Origin: Bacteroidota bacterium
GTDB taxonomy: Bacteria > Bacteroidota > Ignavibacteria > Kryptoniales > JAKASW01
Length of the DNA stretch: 64,000 nt
NCBI GenBank assembly: GCA_021825585.1
Contig: JAKAGT010000023.1
Span: 1-64,000 of the forward strand
Direction: 5' to 3'
Position numbers and translations under genes: made by a program. Numbering within the stretch: the first letter of the stretch is position 1; every line of letters begins with the position of its first letter. Positions 58,270-64,000 of the stretch are shown here, piece after piece. Below the pieces are notes generated by a model. The model saw only the letters and a list, made by a program, of their open reading frames with translations. It ran no database searches and was not told the origin of the DNA.

Positions 58270-60374
58270 CCGGCACTGAGAAGCTGAAAATTCTATTCCT
58301 GTGGCACCACCATCAGCCTTACTACAAGACCGATGGCTCCTTCCTTCTTCCCTGGGTGAGAATGCACGCCATCAAAGATTACTGGGACATGGTCCGTATC
58401 CTTGACGACTATCCCTCAGTGAAACAGGCCTTCAATTTTGCTCCGTCGCTCATCGAACAGCTCCAGGAATACCTGGAGCACGGGGCCTTCGACGCCGCCC
58501 TGGCTCTTTCGAGGAAGGACCCCGCCTCTTTTACGGAACATGATAAGATAGAAGCGCTCAATACATTCTTCATGGCGAACGTCGAGCATATGGTGAAGCA
58601 GTATCCAGCATACAATGAGCTGCTCGAGAAGCGGGGCGTTGTCGGCAGCGACCGCGATGTCTACCGTGCTGCCGGAAGGTTTACCCCTCAGGATTTCAGA
58701 GATCTCCAGGTCTGGTGGAACTTATCGTGGGTGGGAGAGTATTCACGTTTCGATCCGCCGTTCAAGTACTACCTTGACAAACAGAAGGGCTTCTCTGAAA
58801 AGGAGAAGCAGAGGCTCCTGGACGCCCAGTTTGAGATTATGAGCAGGATCATTCCCTCGCACATAAAGGCGGCAAAGAGGAAGCAAATCGCCGTCAGCGT
58901 GTCACCATTATATCACCCCATCCTCCCGCTGCTTTGCGACAGCAGCATTGCAGTCAGAGCCAACCCGCGAACCATTTTGCCCGACAAACAGTACCGGCAC
59001 CCCGAGGACGCGGATTTCCAGGTCAAATCCGCGCTTGATTACGGCAAAAAGATCTTCGGCTTCCGGCCGAGAGGGATGTGGCCGAGCGAGGGCTCCGTAA
59101 GTGACGATGCACTCAGGATCATGATAAAGAACGGGGTGTCATGGACCGCGACCGACGAGGCAATCCTGCGCAAGACGCTCGCCGTATCGGGCAAAACAAC
59201 ATCGGATGATTTCCTCGAGAAATATTTCCCTTACGACTTTGTCAGCGACAAGGGCTCAGTACGAATGTTCTTCAGGGACCACGGGTTATCAGACCTTATA
59301 GGCTTTGTGTATTCCCGCTGGAGTCCCGACGATGCGGCTAACAACCTGATTTCCAGACTCTTGAAAATCAGGGACTCCCTTCTGAACGCGTATGGCGAAA
59401 AGGGCCTCGAATATGCCGTAGTCCCGATAGTACTCGACGGTGAAAACGCCTGGGAATTCTACCAGAGCGACGGCAAAGACTTCCTGCGCACGCTCTACCA
59501 CCTTCTGAGTAACGAAGCCCGGTTTGAGACTGTGTTGCCGGAGAGCGTGGGGACAAAGCCCCGCAACGTGTTGAAACATGTGGAGCCGGGATCATGGATC
59601 AACGGCAATTTCGATATCTGGATCGGTCAGCAGGAAGACAACAAGGCATGGGACCTCCTGTACCACGCACGGGGGACGTTCGCCAGGAAATCGAAGAAAC
59701 TGAACGTCCGCGCGAGGGACGAAGCGTACAGACAGATTTTGATTGCGGAGGGATCCGACTGGTGCTGGTGGTACGGAGACGAGCATAAGTCCAGCCAGGC
59801 AGGAGAATTCGACAAGCTGTTCAGAAGTAACCTCAAAGAGCTTTATCTCAAAGTCGGGGTCGAGCCACCGACCGAGCTGGACATTCCAATAGAACGGAAG
59901 TCGGAGCAGTTGACATACAGGCAGCCGTTGAAGTTGATCTCTCCGAGATTCGGCGCGGCAAAGGATACGGCCTGGGACAATGCCGGGTTTGTTGAGCATT
60001 CAGGGGATACCGATGCAATGCAGAAGACAGGCATGCAGATCAAACGCGTATACTTCGGCAACGACCATGATACCCTCTATCTGCAGATCGAGACGTCACA
60101 GCAGTTATCCGGCGAGAAGGTTACGGTCGAGTTCTTCTCCCCCGAGAGGATGAGCCTTCAAATAGGAGGCGGCGTTGCATTTCATCTCGACTCGAACGGC
60201 CTTCAGAGGAAGATCACTGCGGAATACAAGATCGGCGGCGGCGCTCAAATAGCGGTCGGGATCGGAAGCATGAAGACAGATGAGGCCGCGTTCGCCGTTT
60301 ACATTAATAAAGGGGAAGAGCTGCTGGATTCCATGCCCAGGCAGGGCATAGTCAAGTTCAGGATGTTTCAGTAA
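58266..60374 (+). CDS. GH57-family glycoside hydrolase
   Basis: The 702-residue enzyme belongs to the GH57 alpha-glucan family. Visible are motif 1 LFLWHHHQPYY, the nucleophile Glu in GMWPSEGSVSDDAL (about residue 275) and the acid/base region MFFRDHGLSDLIGF. A C-terminal beta-sandwich (about 610-702) follows. It acts on alpha-glucans such as amylose or pullulan, or as branching enzyme; the activity is not distinguishable here. Homology starts at MTGTEKLKILFLW (ATG 58266); the open frame to 58044 is out of frame with the coding of the upstream gene. Confidence 0.92.
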   Translation: MTGTEKLKILFLWHHHQPYYKTDGSFLLPWVRMHAIKDYWDMVRILDDYPSVKQAFNFAPSLIEQLQEYLEHGAFDAALALSRKDPASFTEHDKIEALNTFFMANVEHMVKQYPAYNELLEKRGVVGSDRDVYRAAGRFTPQDFRDLQVWWNLSWVGEYSRFDPPFKYYLDKQKGFSEKEKQRLLDAQFEIMSRIIPSHIKAAKRKQIAVSVSPLYHPILPLLCDSSIAVRANPRTILPDKQYRHPEDADFQVKSALDYGKKIFGFRPRGMWPSEGSVSDDALRIMIKNGVSWTATDEAILRKTLAVSGKTTSDDFLEKYFPYDFVSDKGSVRMFFRDHGLSDLIGFVYSRWSPDDAANNLISRLLKIRDSLLNAYGEKGLEYAVVPIVLDGENAWEFYQSDGKDFLRTLYHLLSNEARFETVLPESVGTKPRNVLKHVEPGSWINGNFDIWIGQQEDNKAWDLLYHARGTFARKSKKLNVRARDEAYRQILIAEGSDWCWWYGDEHKSSQAGEFDKLFRSNLKELYLKVGVEPPTELDIPIERKSEQLTYRQPLKLISPRFGAAKDTAWDNAGFVEHSGDTDAMQKTGMQIKRVYFGNDHDTLYLQIETSQQLSGEKVTVEFFSPERMSLQIGGGVAFHLDSNGLQRKITAEYKIGGGAQIAVGIGSMKTDEAAFAVYINKGEELLDSMPRQGIVKFRMFQ

Positions 60375-61198
60375 CTCCTGATTGAGACGCCGCCCATCGC
60401 GGAATCGATATAGATTTTCAATTCCGGTCCCGACTTTACGCTCGAACGATACACCCCGCCTCCCTGCGAATAAAATCCCGATACGTCCACGCTTGTCAGG
60501 AAACTCTCCGGAGTCATGATCACCGTATTGATGCTCGACGGAATCGAAACATCCAGAGAACCAAGTCCAGTCTTAACCCGGACGCTGCAGTCCGCCTTGA
60601 GTTTTCCGCCGAAGTCAATCTTCACCGAACCGACTCCCCCCTTGACCTCAACCTCTCTCGCACGGGCATTGGACAGATTATCGACAATGACGCTGGAGAC
60701 TCCGGATTTTATCGAGAGGTTATCGCACGATATCCGGTTGGGAGAAGAGAAGTCCAACTTGAAACTGCACACGCCGGTCGAGAAGTTCGCGTCCGATATT
60801 TCCATGCCGCCGAGATCTATGCTGGCATCGCAAACGCCGAACTTCATGTTCAAGGAGAGAGGGACAGAATTGGCCAGTTCAAGCCGGAGGGAGTCTTTGT
60901 TTCCACCGAATCCCGGAAACGGGAAGTGGTCTCCTCCCTTATCGTTGGAAAGCCTGAAATGTCCTTCATCTCCCTCCACCTCATACTCGAGTCTCGGGAC
61001 CTTTTCGCTCGAGGAATAATCATAAAAAATCTTGAAAGCTCTTTCGGAGTTATCGACACCCTTCAGTTTCATCTCAACGGCGCCGAGGCTGATAACCGCC
61101 TTCATTGACTTCGCGCCTCGAAGATTATCCTCGGTATGGAGAGTCATCTGGGCAAGCGAGGTGGAACACAGAAACAATATTGTAAGTAGAATACGCAT
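60368..61198 (-). CDS. exported toastrack (DUF4097-like) protein
   Basis: A 276-residue protein with a signal peptide (LLTILFLCSTSLAQ) and a repeated beta pattern (SIDLGGMEISDANFSTGVC, LSIKSGVSSVIVDNLS, VKGGVGSVKIDFGG, VKTGLGSLDVSIP), the one-sided beta-helix called toastrack. Such proteins sit at the cell surface and may sense envelope damage. It overlaps the end of the convergent GH57 gene by 7 bases and follows the sigma factor on the same strand, the likely controlling gene. Confidence 0.8.
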   Translation of the reverse strand: MRILLTILFLCSTSLAQMTLHTEDNLRGAKSMKAVISLGAVEMKLKGVDNSERAFKIFYDYSSSEKVPRLEYEVEGDEGHFRLSNDKGGDHFPFPGFGGNKDSLRLELANSVPLSLNMKFGVCDASIDLGGMEISDANFSTGVCSFKLDFSSPNRISCDNLSIKSGVSSVIVDNLSNARAREVEVKGGVGSVKIDFGGKLKADCSVRVKTGLGSLDVSIPSSINTVIMTPESFLTSVDVSGFYSQGGGVYRSSVKSGPELKIYIDSAMGGVSIRSY

Positions 61199-61233
61199 CT
61201 ACCGGTGTATTACGAACCTTTCCCGATTATGTT

Positions 61234-61833
61234 TCAATAATGCTTGATTTTGTCCTTAAGGAACTTGTACAGCATCTCACGGGCACGAAAGAGATGCACT
61301 TTTATGGTATTGACAGGCAGCCCGGTCTGCACCGCAATTTCCTCGTAACTCAGCTCTTCCTGGTGCCTTAGAACAATCACCTCACGGTATTTGTCCGGCA
61401 GAGAGTTGATTGCCTGCCGGATAAGCTTCGATTTCTGCTCGCGAAGAATATTGAGATCCGGCTCGTAAGTCGAATCGGGAATTTCGTAATCCATCTTCCC
61501 GTCTTCGGTCTGGATCTGCTCGTCTATGGAATAGACCCTGAGTTTCTTCTTCCGGATGTAATCGATACAGTGGTTGTTCGCGATTTTGAACAGCCATGAG
61601 GCGAATTGATGTTCGTAGTCGAAGTCCTGGAGATGCTGAAACGCCTTGATGAACACTTCCTGCGTCAGGTCCTCCACCTGACTTCTGTCTTTAACGAGCC
61701 TGTAGACTACCTGGGCCACAGGGTTCTTATACCGCCGTATAAGGGACTTGTATGCCTTCTCATCCCCGTCGATGGCGAGTTTGACGAGCGCGGCATCTTC
61801 TTTCGCTCTCCTGTGACGTTCTTCTTCCTTCAT
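61234..61833 (-). CDS. ECF-family RNA polymerase sigma factor
   Basis: A 199-residue sigma-70 protein with region 2 (YKNPVAQVVYRLVKD, VEDLTQEVFIKAFQHL, ASWLFKIANNHCIDYIR) and region 4 (SYEEIAVQTGLPVNTIKVHLFRARE). No zinc-finger anti-sigma gene is adjacent; the toastrack protein downstream may be the regulatory partner. It begins six bases after the inositol-phosphate synthase stop and is in the same operon. Confidence 0.93.
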   Translation of the reverse strand: MKEEERHRRAKEDAALVKLAIDGDEKAYKSLIRRYKNPVAQVVYRLVKDRSQVEDLTQEVFIKAFQHLQDFDYEHQFASWLFKIANNHCIDYIRKKKLRVYSIDEQIQTEDGKMDYEIPDSTYEPDLNILREQKSKLIRQAINSLPDKYREVIVLRHQEELSYEEIAVQTGLPVNTIKVHLFRAREMLYKFLKDKIKHY

Positions 61834-61839
61834 CCGCCT

Positions 61840-63189
61840 CTATTTATAATACTCAACCCCCAGATGAGTTATCAATTCCTCACCCATCAGGTAACGGAGA
61901 TAGTTCTTGAGTTTTGTCATTTGAATGAAAAGGTCGTGCTCGGGATAAACTTCCGGCGCACACATCGGGCTCTTGAAGTAGAACGACATCCATTCCTGGA
62001 TCCCGGATTGGCCGGCACGATGAGCCAGATCAAGAAAGAGTATAATGTCGAGAAGGACCGGTGCAGCGAGAATGGAATCGCGGCACTGAAAGTTTACTTT
62101 GATCTGCATCGGGTAGTTGAGCCATCCGAAGATGTCTATGTTGTCCCAGCTTTCCTTGTTGTCGCCGCGCGGAGGATAATAATTTATCCTGACTTTATGG
62201 TAGTAATCCGAATAGAGCTCCGGATACAATTCCGGCTGGAGGATGTATTCCAGGACCGAGAGCTTGCTTACTTCCTTAGTCTTGAACGAACCCGGCTCAT
62301 CAAGTACCTCGCCGTCCTGGTTCCCCAAAATATTCGTCGAGAACCAGCCGCTCAGACCCAGCATGCGGGCCTTCAGCATCGGTGCAAAGACCGTCTTCAA
62401 CAGAGTCTGCCCTGTCTTGAAATCCTTCCCGGCAAGCGGGAGTCCCTCTTTGCAGGCAAGCTCGTTCATAGCCGGGACGTCAACGGTCAAATTCGGAGCG
62501 CCGTTGGCAAACGGGATTCCCTCTTTCAGCGCCGCATAGGCATAGATCATGCTCGGAGGAATCTGCGGATCGTTTTCCCGCAATCCCTTCTCGAAATTCT
62601 TGAGGGTCTTGTGCACCTCACTCTGTTCGATGTAGGTCTCGGTACTACCGCACCACACCATTACGCCGCGCTGCGAGCCGTTTTTCTTCATCGTCGCTTT
62701 TATGTCGTCTCTCAGTTTCTCGGCAAACTCCATCTTCGACTTCGCCTTTTTCACAACCTTCGGCTGAAGGCGTTTTACATATTTCCTTTCGAAGACTGCG
62801 GGCATGACCTCGATCCCTTCGAGGAAATTCTTCGTCAGCTTGAGATCGTCCTTGTTCAACACGCCCGCTTTTTCTGCGGCATCGTAAGCCGTCCCTCCGA
62901 AAATATCCCAGCCCGCAAATTTCATGTCGTTGATGTCCGCCAGGGGGACGAAATTCTTTATCAACGGACTTCTCTTCTCCGTCCTCTTCCCGAGACGGAT
63001 TGTCCCCATCTGGGTTAACGAACCGACCGGGCCGCGCTGGCCCTTTCTTATCATCTCTACACCCGCCATTAATGTTGTAGAAACAGCCCCGATGCCCGGC
63101 GTGAAAACGGTCAATGGCCCGCTCGGATTTTCAATTTTCATTCCCCGCCTAGGACCGGGGACCTTCTTTTTTGAATTGTTGATGGACAT
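61840..63189 (-). CDS. ino1: myo-inositol-1-phosphate synthase
   Basis: Isomerises glucose 6-phosphate to inositol 1-phosphate with NAD. The Rossmann stretch TPGIGAVSTTLMAGV, the catalytic block MVWCGSTETY and the later SGWFSTNILGN are characteristic. The length of 449 residues matches. ATG 63189 has AGAGG eight bases upstream and overlaps the transferase gene by 41 bases; ATG 63141 (MKIENPSGPL) is an alternative. Together with the CDP-alcohol phosphatidyltransferase it points to inositol phospholipids. Confidence 0.94.
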   Translation of the reverse strand: MSINNSKKKVPGPRRGMKIENPSGPLTVFTPGIGAVSTTLMAGVEMIRKGQRGPVGSLTQMGTIRLGKRTEKRSPLIKNFVPLADINDMKFAGWDIFGGTAYDAAEKAGVLNKDDLKLTKNFLEGIEVMPAVFERKYVKRLQPKVVKKAKSKMEFAEKLRDDIKATMKKNGSQRGVMVWCGSTETYIEQSEVHKTLKNFEKGLRENDPQIPPSMIYAYAALKEGIPFANGAPNLTVDVPAMNELACKEGLPLAGKDFKTGQTLLKTVFAPMLKARMLGLSGWFSTNILGNQDGEVLDEPGSFKTKEVSKLSVLEYILQPELYPELYSDYYHKVRINYYPPRGDNKESWDNIDIFGWLNYPMQIKVNFQCRDSILAAPVLLDIILFLDLAHRAGQSGIQEWMSFYFKSPMCAPEVYPEHDLFIQMTKLKNYLRYLMGEELITHLGVEYYK

Positions 63190-63832
63190 AATATAGCCTC
63201 TGTATTGCAGTGAGATTAGTTAGTATTGCCAAAAGGAAAACGGCGAAAGCTACGGCGAACGGAGGGTGAGTATAACCGGCTCCGACGACGTCCCGGATGA
63301 CAGGATCGAATAGTTTATCGAAGAAATCGTCAAAAGCGTTGAGAATGAGTCCCAGTCCCAGGATTACGACCCTTTCCTGCCGCCGGGCCAGGCCTACATT
63401 TGCCTTGAATCCCAGCGTTTCTGCGCGTGCGCGGATGTAGCTCACCATGATTGAACCCCCGATCGCGAAAACCGCCGCAACCGAAGTCAGGTAGTATTCA
63501 TGGCCTATGAGGTAGATTCCCAATCCGAAGAAAACGGTCACCTCGGAATACCTATCGATGGTAGAATCGTAGACCGCTCCGAACCTCGTTACCCTTCCAG
63601 TCTTCCTGGCGACTGCCCCGTCAATTGTATCGAACAGGCCGCTGATGAAGACAAGGACTCCGCCTGTAACAAGTCTTCCTGCCGCAATCTCCCATGCACA
63701 GACGATGCTCAGGAGAAACCCAAGGGTCGTCAGCCAATTGGGATTGGTATTTTTCTTACCCAGCCATGCAGCCAGAGGTTCAAGTGATCGTTTGAAGGAG
63801 CTCTCGACGGAAGGCGGTATAAGGCTTCTCAA
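63149..63832 (-). CDS. CDP-alcohol phosphatidyltransferase, probable phosphatidylinositol (phosphate) synthase
   Basis: An integral membrane enzyme with five to six helices and the signature D(G)xxAR...G...D...D (DTIDGAVARKTGRVTRFGAV, YDSTID). It joins CDP-diacylglycerol to an alcohol phosphate or alcohol. Adjacency to ino1 suggests inositol or inositol phosphate as acceptor, but glycerol phosphate is possible. The start is TTG 63832, overlapping the rsmI stop (TTGA). Confidence 0.88.
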   Translation of the reverse strand: MRSLIPPSVESSFKRSLEPLAAWLGKKNTNPNWLTTLGFLLSIVCAWEIAAGRLVTGGVLVFISGLFDTIDGAVARKTGRVTRFGAVYDSTIDRYSEVTVFFGLGIYLIGHEYYLTSVAAVFAIGGSIMVSYIRARAETLGFKANVGLARRQERVVILGLGLILNAFDDFFDKLFDPVIRDVVGAGYTHPPFAVAFAVFLLAILTNLTAIQRLYYVHQQFKKEGPRS

Positions 63833-64000
63833 TCCCCGGCACCCTCGACGACTATCACGAATTCACCTCTCTTTTCGGAGGGGGGAATCGATTTCAATAC
63901 TTCGGAGAACTTCCCCCTGTAGAAAGTCTCATGGATCTTCGTAATCTCTCTTCCAACAACGCACCGTCGGTCGCCGAAGTATTTCACCAGTTCAAGGAGC
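63829..64000 (-). CDS. rsmI: 16S rRNA 2'-O-methyltransferase RsmI, C-terminal part
   Basis: The last about 56 codons are in the window (LVKYFGDRRCVVGREITKIHE, FYRGKFSEVL, KRGEFVIVVEGAGD). They match the end of RsmI, which methylates cytidine 1402 of 16S rRNA. The N-terminal part lies beyond the right edge. It leads the operon with the lipid-synthesis genes. Confidence 0.88.
   Translation of the reverse strand, partial: LLELVKYFGDRRCVVGREITKIHETFYRGKFSEVLKSIPPSEKRGEFVIVVEGAGD

Noticed and set aside
63141-63189. Internal ATG 63141 as the ino1 start
   Set aside because: It would avoid the 41-base overlap, but the purine-rich site abuts the codon; ATG 63189 has better spacing. Left as an alternative.

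Overview
The window reads as one chromosomal contig from a free-living Bacteroidota-lineage bacterium, most like the Ignavibacteria/Kryptonia (Bacteroidetes-Chlorobi) branch. The clues are two secreted proteins ending in type IX secretion C-terminal sorting domains (NYPNPFNPTT...GVYFVRL pattern), a GWxTD-domain protein beside a GH57 glycosidase, a DUF6588-like outer-membrane protein, GlnRS coexisting with a discriminating GltX, and frequent ATGA stop/start overlaps. Base composition is moderately GC-rich throughout. This assignment is inferred from gene families; no rRNA is present to confirm it.

Left part (1-27.6 kb), mostly housekeeping on the minus strand: a truncated comM, a frameshifted secreted beta-helix protein, a lipoprotein, glnS, gltX translationally coupled to an NtrC-type regulator and a hybrid sensor kinase, and metY-metX under a SAM-I riboswitch. 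A T9SS subtilase, an outer-membrane protein and the four-gene coupled operon ypdA-like/ornithine-cyclodeaminase-like/rlmN/adk follow. A lone tRNA-Thr(CGT) lies at 27.9 kb.

Middle (28-37.4 kb): a rearranged zone with an alpha/beta-hydrolase scrap joined to an N-terminally truncated ypdA paralogue, a tandem-domain cysteine-rich protein, a sigma/anti-sigma/envelope trio and a DUF2156 acyl/aminoacyl-transferase. It then becomes a nest of MITE-like repeats holding a toxin-antitoxin pair, a GIY-YIG protein and two copies (one broken) of a small membrane protein.

Defence island (37.4-44.5 kb): five tightly packed minus-strand genes encode a C5-cytosine methyltransferase, a dual-GHKL ATPase/histidine kinase, a receiver-domain protein, a putative nuclease and Vsr. 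They look like a restriction-modification locus with its own two-component signalling pair. Directly upstream lies a second, compact type II system (BglII-like endonuclease plus MT-A70 methyltransferase).

Accessory stretch (45-55 kb): dCMP deaminase, AraC regulator, SRPBCC protein, several small unknown genes, two paralogous NarL-type response regulators, a STAS-like protein and a frameshifted multi-PAS sensor whose reading frame runs into a glycosidase-type beta-propeller. The right end (55.7-64 kb) is conserved again: rimO, a GWxTD protein coupled to a GH57 glycosidase, and a minus-strand operon rsmI / CDP-alcohol phosphatidyltransferase / myo-inositol-phosphate synthase / ECF sigma / toastrack-type surface protein, suggesting inositol-lipid synthesis.
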